Of a stretch of DNA of 37,738 nt, positions 7,325-14,991 are shown piece by piece; position 1 is the first letter of the stretch, and each line of letters starts with the position of its first letter. A model generated the notes under the pieces. That model searched no databases. It was not told the origin of the DNA and saw only the letters and a list, made by a program, of their open reading frames with translations. Source of the stretch: Streptomyces sp. AC555_RSS877 (GTDB taxonomy: Bacteria; Actinomycetota; Actinomycetes; Streptomycetales; Streptomycetaceae); NCBI RefSeq assembly GCF_019049245.1, contig NZ_JAGMUK010000236.1:7005-44742 (forward strand). Reading direction: 5' to 3'. The position numbers were made by a program, and so were the translations under genes.

Positions 7325-8321
7325 CGCGCCGAGCTCGATCAGGGCGTCGTGGATGTCGGCGATGTCCCGGCAGTAGGTGACGCCGGGGAGACCGTTCGCC
7401 CACGGGTGGGAGATCCGCTTGGTGTCGAGGACGAACACGAGCGAGCCGTGGCGGAGCATGGGGCAGGCGATGCACCGCAAGGTCACCGACTTGCCGCCGC
7501 CCGTACTCGCGTTGACCAGGATGTGCGGCGATTCGGCGTCCAGGTCGACGGAGACGACCCTGCTGCCGGTGCCGATTTTGATGACGGGCGCGGACTCTGG
7601 GGCCTTGGCCACCAGTTCTCGCACCTTGGGGTCCTTGAAGGCGGCCTTCTTCGGCGGGCGGCGGGTCTTCTTCACCAGCAGGTACGGCTTGCGCCCGGCT
7701 GGTGCCAGGAGAACGTCACGCCCTCGAGGGCGAGTTTCTGGGTGATGAGGTCGGCGACCAGGTCCCGGGAGAACCTGAGGTGCACCGGCAGGTCCACGCG
7801 TATCTGCACGTCGTCGTCGCTGAAGTTCTTCGGGACGTGAAGGTAGCGGCGCGGGTCGGTCTGCTCCGCGATGGCGAGGGGCTGGGCGAGGGCCTGGTGC
7901 AGCGGCACCACCCACTCGCGCATCAGCTCACGGCGTTCCCGGGTCAGCAGCCCGTACGCGATTCCGCCGGCGGCCGCGGCGGAGGCCGCGCCGATCCCGC
8001 CCGTCTGGAGCGTCTGGAGGGTGGCGTCCCGGTGCTCGATAAGGTCCCGGGCCGTCTCCTGTGCTCCCAGGTCCACCAGCCGCCCCCGGCGGCCGCGCTG
8101 AGGAAGCACATGCGGAAGGTGAGGCGCTGCCACCCGGCCCGGTACGACGAACGCGCGACGTGGCCTTCGACCTTCGGCAGCACCCGGGTGCCCGGGCGCC
8201 AGAACGTCGCGTCGGTCTTCTTCTCACCGTCCATGGGGTGGCCGGCCAGGAACCGGCCGATGCCGAACATGAGGGATTCGGCGGTCTCCTCAACCTGCTT
8301 GTCGAACTTCGTCTGCGCCAT
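7325..8321 (-). pseudogene. FtsK/TraB-type DNA translocase, two frameshifts, 3' truncated
   Basis: ATG at 8321 begins MAQTKFDKQVEETAESLMFG, the N-terminus of actinomycete integrative-element transfer translocases, which pump double-stranded DNA between mycelia. The product can be followed through three frames. Residues up to a Trp-rich membrane segment are in frame one. A second part (AQETARDLIEHRDATL ... YLHVPKNFSDDDVQIRVDLP) follows a shift near 8055-8090. After another shift near 7695 comes KPYLLVKKT..., with the Walker A motif NASTGGGKSVTL. Homology stops after IHDALIELG at ~7325, so Walker B and the rest are lost. It cannot make a working motor. With the Spd-like tail at the left edge it marks a dead conjugative element. 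Confidence 0.85.
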
Positions 8322-8598
8322 GGCTGTCCAACGCCCTTCGTGCCGGGTGTGCGTGGGGCGCCACGGCGCCGCCGGAAGCGGACACCCACGCCAGGCATGG
8401 ACGCTAAAACGATCTCCCTGTGGACAGATTCCGTCTCGGGCGGGGTGGAATCACCGAGCTTTTGACGCCGGTTGGCGAGCTGCCGTGGACTGGAGTGCTC
8501 AGCCGTACTCACCCCTGCGGGGACAGCGGTCTTGGGACCGGAGGCGGCAAGCTCAACGGGGCAGGGCAAGCGGGAGCTGAGAGATCGGGGCGTGCGAC

Positions 8599-9036
8599 AT
8601 GGCCGTGGATGACGACTACGGGCCCGAGGTCTTCACCTACACACGGGAAGAGGCCTACGCGAACGGCACCTTCATCAAGATCCCGCCCGAAGCGTCGGCC
8701 CACTTCGTCGCATTCGATGTCTTGCGGCTGTCCGGGACAGACACGACCGGATGGCCCTACCGGCGGCGCAGAGCCGCCCTCGAGTCCGTGTTCGCCGCCC
8801 GCGGGCTCATCGCGCCGTGGGTGTTGTGTCCGTCGACCACCGACCCGGACACCGTGCGCGAATGGCTGACGGGGACCTCGGTCGGGATCGAGGGTGTGCT
8901 CTTCAAGCTGCTGGGCGATGCCTACCGGCCCTCAGACAGAGCCTGGCAGAAATACAAGGTGCGCGAGACCACGGAGGCGATCGTCGGTGCGGTCACCGGC
9001 TCCCTGACCGCTCCCCGTGGTCTGCTGCTCGGCTGA
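8599..9036 (+). CDS. chimeric ORF: DUF6573-like N-terminus fused to ATP-dependent DNA ligase segment
   Basis: A 145-residue frame. Residues 1-33 (DYGPEVFTYTREEAYANGTF...) recall the start of DUF6573 proteins (YTRAQAxxDG pattern). From residue ~34 the sequence is the middle of the nucleotidyltransferase domain of an ATP-dependent DNA ligase: HFVAFDVLRL (motif IIIa), a spacer PYRRRRAALE, ATTD-like STTDPDTVREWL, GIEGVLFKLL (motif IV) and KYKVRETTEAIVGAVTGSL (motif V). The lysine nucleophile motif I, motif III and the OB domain are absent, so it cannot ligate. The ligase part begins at GCCCACTTCGT (8698-8708), the same 11 bp at which another ligase copy is cut at 20690-20700. Probably a recombination product rather than a functional gene. 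Confidence 0.75.
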   Translation: MAVDDDYGPEVFTYTREEAYANGTFIKIPPEASAHFVAFDVLRLSGTDTTGWPYRRRRAALESVFAARGLIAPWVLCPSTTDPDTVREWLTGTSVGIEGVLFKLLGDAYRPSDRAWQKYKVRETTEAIVGAVTGSLTAPRGLLLG

Positions 9037-9152
9037 GTGTTTCAGCTGGCCCTGAGATCTCAGCTCGGACGCCACAGCACAAGTAACCGAGCGCTTTCAG
9101 ATGGCCACTGACCGGGTGACGGGGCCGACGTCCGCCACGCACCAGGCTTCCA

Positions 9153-9196
9153 TGCCGTTGAGAGAGGTGTTCGACGTCTCAACTCACGAGCACAGG
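9153..9196 (+). repeat. 44-bp inverted repeat, left copy
   Basis: TGCCGTTGAG-A-GAGG-T-GTTCGA... matches, in inverse orientation, 10184-10227 at about 36 of 44 positions. The right copy lies just upstream of an IS5-type transposase start, so this is probably an IS end region. Confidence 0.6.
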
Positions 9197-9229
9197 ATAT
9201 TTCAGGCCTCGGCGTTCTATGGCCGGAGA

Positions 9230-9823
9230 CTAAAGACTTCCCAGGGCTTCAGATACTGCGTCAAGAAATCTTTGCCTCAAGGGGCGAACGTCAATCGCGC
9301 TGTCCCAGGATCCCCTGTACAATATCTCCTCCGCAATCTCCACCATTCGATTTTGCAGTTCAGAGGATGGATTTTCCCTAAACCTTTCATGCACATCATG
9401 AAACTCTGCCTCTACGTCGACTGGAAGCTGCATCGCCATAACGGAATTTAATACTTCGTCAGCAACTACAGTGACGCTCTCTGGTCCAACCATACGAACT
9501 TGGAAGGCGGACGTAGCGAAGCGCCCACTGACCTGCTGAACTGCTCGCCAGTTTGCATAGTTCGGCGGCCGCTCAATATGAAACGCCCCTCGAGCCAGAG
9601 TATATTTATCCCACGCTGCGAGGAACTGCTGGTAAGCGGCGGCTCGCTGTCCACGAACCCACTGAGAACGTTCCGCTTCCGTTTGACGCCTCACCTGTTG
9701 CAGAAGAGCAGCAGCGTTAGCTTCAGCTCCGATCTTCGTTCCATAGATTGCAGCCAGTCCACCGAGGGCGGTTCCGGCCACCCCGATTGCTCCTGCCAGG
9801 ATCGCCGCCAATCCTCCGTCCAT
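9230..9823 (-). CDS. membrane-anchored hypothetical protein
   Basis: A 197-residue protein. ATG at 9823 follows AAGGAAAG and opens MDGGLAAILAGAIGVAG..., one long N-terminal membrane segment (residues ~4-32) with no cleavage site. A charged helical region (LLQQVRRQTEAERSQWVRGQRAAAYQQFLAAWDKY) that may be coiled coil follows, then a soluble C-terminal domain ending VRPLRQRFLDAVSEALGSL. It should be an inner-membrane protein with a cytoplasmic domain. Base composition is lower in GC than its neighbours, pointing to recent transfer. It shares the low-GC patch with the winged-helix gene at 10290. No function recognised. Confidence 0.7.
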   Translation of the reverse strand: MDGGLAAILAGAIGVAGTALGGLAAIYGTKIGAEANAAALLQQVRRQTEAERSQWVRGQRAAAYQQFLAAWDKYTLARGAFHIERPPNYANWRAVQQVSGRFATSAFQVRMVGPESVTVVADEVLNSVMAMQLPVDVEAEFHDVHERFRENPSSELQNRMVEIAEEILYRGSWDSAIDVRPLRQRFLDAVSEALGSL

Positions 9824-9914
9824 GAGGCTTTCCTTTCCATGGCCGATGTCGACTGTGCGCTTCCGGCGGGTTACAGCGCTGAAGTTGTCAAGGCTCCACA
9901 CTCATGTTTTCTGC

Positions 9915-10061
9915 TTAGCTGCCGTAAGTGACGAGCAGGATGAATCCGACACCAAAATCGCGAACAGCAGCAGGCAGCCGAGCCTGCGCATCCGCTCACG
10001 CCGCCTCGTGCCGGGCGATACCCCGGGCCACTCCTCGTGCGATCTTCCCCTCGTCGTCCAC
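9915..10061 (-). pseudogene. small membrane protein gene interrupted by TGA
   Basis: GTG at 10061, after GGGGGAG, opens a 21-codon basic segment (GKIARGVARGIARHEAA) that ends in TGA at 9996-9998. The same frame then continues for 26 codons with ADAQARLPAAVRDFGVGFILLVTYGS and a TAA at 9915. Joined, this is a typical short protein with one C-terminal membrane helix. The TGA is consistent with a CGA-to-TGA change (…HEAA-R-ADAQ…). An alternative small frame starting at 10009 (MRRLGCLLLFAIL...) is out of phase with the hydrophobic end. Confidence 0.5.
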
Positions 10062-10113
10062 ATCCGCTCCCCCGTATCCAGCGTCAATCCGTGCAGCAAA
10101 ACCACAGGCCCCG

Positions 10114-10173
10114 CAGCATGGTGACCCACTCGACCAGTGCGTGGGGCAAGTCGAGTGCGGCAGGATAGGAGAC
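10114..10173 (-). mobile_element. IS5-family transposase N-terminal scrap
   Basis: The minus strand reads VSYPAALDLPHALVEWVTML, the conserved start of an IS5-type transposase found widely in Streptomyces, then goes out of homology. It lies next to the 44-bp inverted repeat at 10184-10227. Confidence 0.6.
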
Positions 10174-10183
10174 CAACGAGGCA

Positions 10184-10227
10184 CCTGCGCCGATGACTTG
10201 AGACTTCGAACGCCTCCCTCAACGGCA
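10184..10227 (-). repeat. 44-bp inverted repeat, right copy
   Basis: Inverse partner of 9153-9196. It is directly upstream of the IS5-type transposase scrap, so it probably marks the end of that IS. Confidence 0.6.
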
Positions 10228-10289
10228 CGGGTACCTCGTGCGTTGCGCCCTCGCCGCCGTCACCCCCTCGATGGCCACTCTGGAAACGC

Positions 10290-11210
10290 TCAGTGAGCCA
10301 GGGTCGCGAGGGCTTGCTCCGCCATCTGAATGCCGACCGTCGCGGCCATGGTGGTGCCAGCCTCGAGTAGGCGATCCTTTATCTGGCCAGCGATCTGCCG
10401 CATCCGGCCCGATTGCGGAGCTGGCGACGTCGATTCATTGTGAAGCTCTTGAGCGACACGTTGTAATTCTACGCGGTCGGCTTCTGCCAGCCCTAGGGTG
10501 CTACTGATCTGACCCACGTAGCCAGCCAGTTGAATGAATGCGCTCGGGTCGATACCAGCAGTATTGTTCTGGGTGAAATTCTGTTGTTCGCCGACAATTA
10601 CCCCCTGAGCATTCGGCAAGTAAGTGTTATAGGTCGCCCCTATGCGGCCTCGACCCTCATAGAGATCGGGGTCGCCGTTGTAATTTTCCATACAGTCCTG
10701 CCCTTCCGCGGTAATTTGAGCCTGCTCAGGCCCTTCAAATGATCCCGTGTAGCCATTGATCAGGCCCTTGCTTTTAAGGTATCCGGCAGCGCGGTCAAGT
10801 TCCCTCGCGGACAGCGCATACCCTGCGACCGTGGCCTCACGTGTACCAACTACGACTCTCGTGAATGACCAGCGTAGACCTGCCTCGTCATCTAGCCAGA
10901 CCTGACGCAGCACGGCACGACGCGCGGCCTTGTTACGTTCAACAGAAGGCGCCAGGAATTTACGCCGCTGTGCCACAAGCTCCAACCCCTTCAGGGTCAG
11001 GCTGACGGCTGGCCTTCTCGGTGTTGCCCATTTGTCATCCACACCTCCTTCATTCATGCCGTACTGACGAAGATGGATCGCCGTTTCATCGCTTATGGCG
11101 TGTTCTGCGGCAAATGATTTTAGGTCTGCACCTTTGTAGCGGTGGTCACCAACTTTCTCGTACACCCAGTCCATGAGTAGTTCGTAGAGCAGGCCGAACT
11201 CTTTGGCCAT
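10290..11210 (-). CDS. double winged-helix protein with amyloid-like (RHIM/BASS-type) motif
   Basis: A 306-residue cytoplasmic protein. Residues 1-75 (LLYELLMDWVYEKVGDHRYKGADL ... LTLKGLELVAQRR) look like a winged helix. Residues ~115-180 (LSARELDRAAGYLKSKGLINGYTG ... ITAEGQDCMENY) look like a second one. Residues ~200-220 contain NAQGVIVGEQQNFTQNN, close to the N-x-QG-V-x-VG-xxN-x-Q-x-N pattern of bacterial RHIM-like amyloid-signalling motifs that link sensors and effectors in actinobacterial conflict systems. The C-terminus is helical (SAFIQLAGYVGQISSTLGL ...). Lower GC than neighbours. No partner with the same motif is in the window. The signalling role is inference. Confidence 0.7.
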   Translation of the reverse strand: MAKEFGLLYELLMDWVYEKVGDHRYKGADLKSFAAEHAISDETAIHLRQYGMNEGGVDDKWATPRRPAVSLTLKGLELVAQRRKFLAPSVERNKAARRAVLRQVWLDDEAGLRWSFTRVVVGTREATVAGYALSARELDRAAGYLKSKGLINGYTGSFEGPEQAQITAEGQDCMENYNGDPDLYEGRGRIGATYNTYLPNAQGVIVGEQQNFTQNNTAGIDPSAFIQLAGYVGQISSTLGLAEADRVELQRVAQELHNESTSPAPQSGRMRQIAGQIKDRLLEAGTTMAATVGIQMAEQALATLAH

Positions 11211-11589
11211 TTGGGCCCTTCCTCAAAAAGGGAAATCGTTCAACAGATCGCTCAAGGCACTCGGCCAGTCCCCGCCCGCGGGTCCCTCCGCATAGTTTGT
11301 GCTCTTCTTGCTGGGCGCAACAGTAGGCAGGCTGTAGTTGCCGCTTCCTGCGAGCGCCTGCGGTTGTGCTGTCAGCGCGCTCTCTCAGCTGTTGCCCGGG
11401 AGGATGAAGCCGCGCCCGTCGTTGACGGTCGGCCGGCCAGCAGGATCGTGCTCGATGGGACTGTCCAGCATGCCGACGCCGTCACCCGATCGGTGGCCGT
11501 TTTGAAAGGGCTAAGTGACCGCCGAACCCCTCTTCCGCCACCCCGGCGGCGGCTACCTTGACGGTACGACCTGCCGGGAGGACCTGCCG
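11211..11589. other. gene-free stretch
   Basis: I see no supportable gene here; the plus-strand frame from 11211 is Cys/Arg-rich and unlike protein. It should contain the promoter of the minus-strand gene at 11210 and that of the antitoxin gene at 11590. Confidence 0.5.
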
Positions 11590-11894
11590 ATGAGCGCGCA
11601 GCCCGACCACGCACCCGGCACCCCCTACACCCCCGCGCCCGGGCTCCGGCCGAACTGCTCGCCCAGCTGCGCGCCGACCGACGCGCGGAGCGGTGGGTGC
11701 CGGCCTTCGAGCAGGAGTGGACAGCGGCGCTGGAAGAGTCGCGCCGGACGTTCTCCCTCGCCGGGCTCTACGAGGTCGTCCAGGTCTGGCAGGCCCGCGT
11801 TGCTTCCGCCCCAGCGGTCGACGCGTTCCTCGCCTCCGGCCGTGACGAGACCGGGTTCGTCGACCTCGAGGAGATCCGGAGCAAGCGCCGGTGA
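11590..11894 (+). pseudogene. DUF6247-like antitoxin, frameshifted
   Basis: ATG at 11590 follows GGGAGGACC and reads MSAQPDHAPGTPYTPAPG, the usual N-terminus of Streptomyces DUF6247 proteins. About 50 bp on, near 11643, the reading shifts to a second frame that continues as AELLAQLRADRRAERW ... LAGLYEVVQVWQARVASAP ... FVDLEEIRSKRR and stops at 11894. The stop overlaps the start of the toxin gene (GTGA), as in an intact toxin-antitoxin pair. An internal GTG at 11697 could still start a 65-residue C-terminal part. Confidence 0.6.
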
Positions 11895-12020
11895 GCGGTC
11901 AGCCATACGCGGTTCGGCTGTCACCGCCCGCCGCGAAGGTGCTCGCCGCACTGCCCGAGCACGCGGAACAGATGGTCTGGGACGTCCTGGACGCCGCAGC
12001 CGGGAACCCATGGGGCTATC
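11891..12020 (+). pseudogene. ParE/RelE-like toxin, 3' part replaced by IS5 remnant
   Basis: GTG at 11891 begins MSGQPYAVRLSPPAAKVLAALPEHAEQ, a ParE/RelE-type toxin N-terminus. Homology ends after AAGNPWG at ~12017, where the tail of an IS5 transposase begins in another frame. The C-terminal strands that carry the toxin active site are lost. The read-through frame to 12169 is unlike any toxin. Confidence 0.6.
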
Positions 12021-12146
12021 TCCTGGTTGTCCGGCTACCGCAGACTCAACTCCCGCTACGAACGCCATCCACACAACTACCTGGCCTTTCTCGGCCTCGC
12101 CGCGGCCCTGTGCTGCTACAAACGACTGCTCCGCCTCACCATGTAG
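12021..12146 (+). mobile_element. IS5-family transposase C-terminal scrap
   Basis: Frame from 12021 reads SWLSGYRRLNSRYERHPHNY... and ends CCYKRLLRLTM-TAG, the conserved C-terminus of an IS5-family transposase. It truncates the toxin gene and is followed by ~210 bp in which I see no gene. Confidence 0.75.
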
Positions 12147-12357
12147 GACACCGTCTTATCATTCTCTGACAGCACGTCAATCTCTGCGTATCTATGTACG
12201 ATGGGACAGCTTCTGTCTGCTACGTGGGCTGTTCCGGGCGCCCACCGCGGGGACCCGCTGTCGCTGTGGAGACTGAGCCGGGTGGGGAAGGAGGCGCAGG
12301 TATGCGGCGAGGGGGGCGTTTCATGGACAGAGGCGGCGCTGGGCAGGGGAGACCGAC

Positions 12358-13029
12358 GTGGCGTGGCGTGCGATGACGCAGGCATCCAGTAATGCTGAAG
12401 CTCCCCAACAGCTTTTCCCACCCAGGCGGCGGCGCCGACGGTTACGCGTCGTCGCTCTCATGTTTCTCCTCGCCTTGCTTGTCGGAGGAGGGGTGGCCGC
12501 ATGGACCCATCTGATGCCTTGGTGGCAGGGCAGAAGCGACACCTACAGCGTTGTGCCTCCGGCAAGCGCGGTCTTCGAGACCAAGGGCTCCGACATCGCT
12601 CAGCTCTCCGAGATCCTCAAGCTTGAGGAAGACCGCGGATACCTATCCGCTTCCCGCGGCTACACCTCAGAGTCGACCGCGAGGTGGGCCCGCTATGACC
12701 CGGACGTCGTGACGGTCAGCATCGAGTACCGCCGGGAGGAGGCCACAACCCGGCAGTCCGGCACCGAGGTTGCAGAGGGTTGGATCGATTCCCGCGTCAC
12801 CTTCCTGCGGGACCACTTCGTGAACTTCACCAAGGCTGCGGGAATCGGCGACGAGGCTATAGAGACGTACAGCTCGGGCGGCGCCGAGGTGTACGTTCGC
12901 GCGGGGAATGTGACGATCACGGTCAACTACTACGTGGCTGGCGCCCGCGGAACGGATACCGCGGATCAACTGCAGAGTGTGGCTCGCAACCTGGCGAAGA
13001 CAGCCGTCGAGAAGCTGAAGAAGACGTAA
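12358..13029 (+). CDS. bitopic membrane protein, first gene of three-gene operon
   Basis: A 223-residue protein. GTG at 12358 has GGGGAGA 6-12 nt upstream; an ATG at 12373 is the alternative. A short basic cytoplasmic tail (PPRRRRRRLRV) is followed by one membrane helix (residues ~31-50, VALMFLLALLVGGGVAAW) and an extracytoplasmic domain with a positive-inside topology. The outer domain has features of a beta-rich fold (DVVTVSIEYRREEATT ... AEVYVRAGNVTITVNYYVAG), somewhat like small actinobacterial membrane proteins that measure or cap the surface. The next gene begins 33 bp later with its own ribosome site. Function unknown. Confidence 0.75.
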   Translation: MAWRAMTQASSNAEAPQQLFPPRRRRRRLRVVALMFLLALLVGGGVAAWTHLMPWWQGRSDTYSVVPPASAVFETKGSDIAQLSEILKLEEDRGYLSASRGYTSESTARWARYDPDVVTVSIEYRREEATTRQSGTEVAEGWIDSRVTFLRDHFVNFTKAAGIGDEAIETYSSGGAEVYVRAGNVTITVNYYVAGARGTDTADQLQSVARNLAKTAVEKLKKT

Positions 13030-13061
13030 TCGCGGTGGGAGCGAATCAGGGGGTTGAAGGG

Positions 13062-13805
13062 ATGCGAGGAGGGACCGGACGGCCGGAGGTCAAGGCGACG
13101 TGGTGGTGGCGGGTTGTGGTCCCGTTGTTTGTCGCGCTGTTCCTCGTCGGCTGCGGTGCGGAACCGACGCCCCCCACCTCGGCGGCGAGCGAGTCCGCCG
13201 CGCTGACGGGGCCGCAGTCGGATGGTGCGTCCGGGGAGCCCACCGCCCAAGCGGCACCCGACCCTGTCGAGATCTTGTCACGTAATGTGAGCGCGGCCCG
13301 TTCGGCATGTGCTGGATGCGGTGGTGAACTGAAAGTCGACGCGGCGACGAAGAAGGACATGATGGACGAGTTGCTTCGCGAACACTCCGAACACCAGGGT
13401 CCGCCGCTGACCCGGGTGAACGCGGAGAAATCCCTGTACGGGCCCGCAGGCTCCACGCCGCAGGTGGCTGGCCAGGGAAAGCCGGCGCCAGATGTCTCTT
13501 TTCGTGACCAGGAGGGCAAGGAAGTTTACCGACGTGAAATAAAGACCTTTGCCGGGAATGAGAGCACTTTCTCCAAAAGCTTCTCAAAGTACGCGGGCAA
13601 AATGAAATACCGGGGCGAGTTCTATATTCAAGTCAAGGAGGGGGTCGACCCTAAGGTTTTGATGCAAAGATTCTGGGACGACCGAAAGGAGAAAGGTGCA
13701 CTCGAAAAATATGCCGACGTATATGCGGCCTTCCATGACGAGAAAGGCCGTCCACTCGGCCTGTGGATGTTCGGGGCCCGCGACATGGGCGTTCCTGGGG
13801 GCTAG
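13062..13805 (+). CDS. lipoprotein with nuclease-like C-terminal domain
   Basis: A 247-residue protein. The N-terminus has a Tat/Sec-type basic segment, a hydrophobic core and a lipobox (VALFLVGC, Cys ~30), followed by a Thr/Ser/Pro-rich linker, so it should be membrane-tethered outside the cell. A CAGC pair lies at ~89-92. The C-terminal ~110 residues contain PDVSFRDQEGKEVYRREIKTF, which has the spacing D-x(n)-E-x-K of PD-(D/E)XK enzymes and resembles polymorphic-toxin nuclease tips. They end in a Lys-rich helical part with a lower GC content. ATG at 13062 follows GAAGG. It lies between a membrane protein and a Cys-repeat protein in one operon. The toxin or nuclease role is inference. Confidence 0.7.
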   Translation: MRGGTGRPEVKATWWWRVVVPLFVALFLVGCGAEPTPPTSAASESAALTGPQSDGASGEPTAQAAPDPVEILSRNVSAARSACAGCGGELKVDAATKKDMMDELLREHSEHQGPPLTRVNAEKSLYGPAGSTPQVAGQGKPAPDVSFRDQEGKEVYRREIKTFAGNESTFSKSFSKYAGKMKYRGEFYIQVKEGVDPKVLMQRFWDDRKEKGALEKYADVYAAFHDEKGRPLGLWMFGARDMGVPGG

Positions 13806-13825
13806 CCTGGACAGAAGGAGAGGGA

Positions 13826-14467
13826 ATGGGACCCTTGGTGTTTCTTGCTTGCCTGTGCGGTGAGGTGGCTCTCCCGCTCGGCGTTGCGATCCAAGAGAGT
13901 CCGGGTGGGGCCATCCGGTATTTCGAGCGACCTTACCTCTCGGAGTCTCCCCTGGAATCAGCGGTGCTCTGGCGGTTTCTCGCGCAGCACGGCGGTCATC
14001 GCATCAAGCCTCTCTACGACTTCGCCCCGGAGTGGGATGAGCTCAACGCGAACCTGGATCCGCGTATTCTTGGCGGCGACGCCGATCGTGACATCTCGTT
14101 CGAGGATTATGTGGCCAACCAGCCAGAGGGCCGCGATGACCAGAGCGCCGAACACCAGACGGTCTTCATCTGCGACGGTTACCTGAGCTGCACTCAGTGC
14201 CGGGAACGACTCTGGCTGGGACGCTCTCTGACTCGCGGTGACGACCATGTCTGGTACTTTCACGCCGGTGGCGCAGAAGATCCCCCCAATTCTCGCAGCA
14301 CGCTTCTGAACCGCGCGCTTTGGCGATTCCTGACGATGCATCCCATGCATGAACTCGTGGTCCGAGTCCTTCGAGACGCGTCGACGAGCACTGACTACGT
14401 GACGATCGGCGGAACCCGCCCTGGTGATCGTGGACTTGCGGACTTCGTGGGCGACTGGGTGGGCTGA
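13826..14467 (+). CDS. double-repeat cysteine protein, third gene of the operon
   Basis: A 213-residue cytoplasmic protein. ATG at 13826 follows GGAGAGGG and lies 21 bp after the lipoprotein stop. Two halves look like copies of one module. Half one has CLCGEVALPLGVA ... IRYFERPYLSESPLESAVLWRFLAQHGGHRI. Half two has CTQCRERLWLGRSL ... WYFHAGGAEDPPNSRSTLLNRALWRFLTMHPMHELVV. The second half keeps CxxC and the first CxC, suggesting Zn binding in at least one. Single-module relatives occur in immunity-like or partner positions in actinobacteria, so an immunity or chaperone role for the lipoprotein is possible but unproven. Confidence 0.7.
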   Translation: MGPLVFLACLCGEVALPLGVAIQESPGGAIRYFERPYLSESPLESAVLWRFLAQHGGHRIKPLYDFAPEWDELNANLDPRILGGDADRDISFEDYVANQPEGRDDQSAEHQTVFICDGYLSCTQCRERLWLGRSLTRGDDHVWYFHAGGAEDPPNSRSTLLNRALWRFLTMHPMHELVVRVLRDASTSTDYVTIGGTRPGDRGLADFVGDWVG

Positions 14468-14589
14468 GGCACTCCGGGCAGCAGGGGATCTGCACGACTC
14501 AACAACTGAGGCTTTCGCTTCGGGGTGACGCGAGTTCAGTGGGTAGGTGTAGTCCGGTGGCATGAGCACGGCGGCTCCCACTGACCGCC

Positions 14590-14940
14590 AGCCGGTCATG
14601 GCCAGCATCCGGCAGAACGAGCTGATCCGTCGGCTCCTTGCTGTGCTGCGAGATCTGCACAGCCCGGACGAGGCTGGAAGTCCACACGTCTGCAAGCTTG
14701 CCGACCTCAACCGCCCCGGCCACCGCGAAAAGTCGGAATGGATACGCCTCATGGCCATGCGGCGGCGCAAGACCCCGGTGGTCTGCCGCCACTGCCACGA
14801 GAACATTCATAGGGGAAGGCCACCCCCTGCCCGGACATGATCGCTGAAGAGCGGCGTGCTGGGAAAATCCGCGCCGTTCGGGAAGCGGCTGTCGGAAAAG
14901 GACCCGATCCACGGGCACCTCGTCGGCGGCCTACTTCACC
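14590..14940 (+). mobile_element. 3' remnant of a group II intron (maturase HNH end plus RNA domains V-VI)
   Basis: The coding part (14590-14820) is the C-terminal Zn/HNH endonuclease region of a group II intron reverse transcriptase. It reads RQNELIRRLLA, then in another frame CEICTARTRLEVH, then back as HVCKLADLNRPGHREKSEW, RLMAMRRRKTPVVCRHCHEN and IHRGR. Two compensating frameshifts inactivate it. Beyond the stop, 14849-14879 forms a domain V-like hairpin: GAGCGGCG pairs with CGCCGTTC over 8 bp, with a GGG-AAAA-TCC tip and AGC at 14850-14852. GGCTGTCGGAAAAGGACCC and the sequence to CTACTTCACC fit domain VI and the intron 3' end. The 5' half, including the polymerase domain, is absent. Confidence 0.7.
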
Positions 14941-14991
14941 CCGAACGGGGAGGCCTGACCGGGCCGCGCGTTCCGCGCCGGGATCTTTGAC

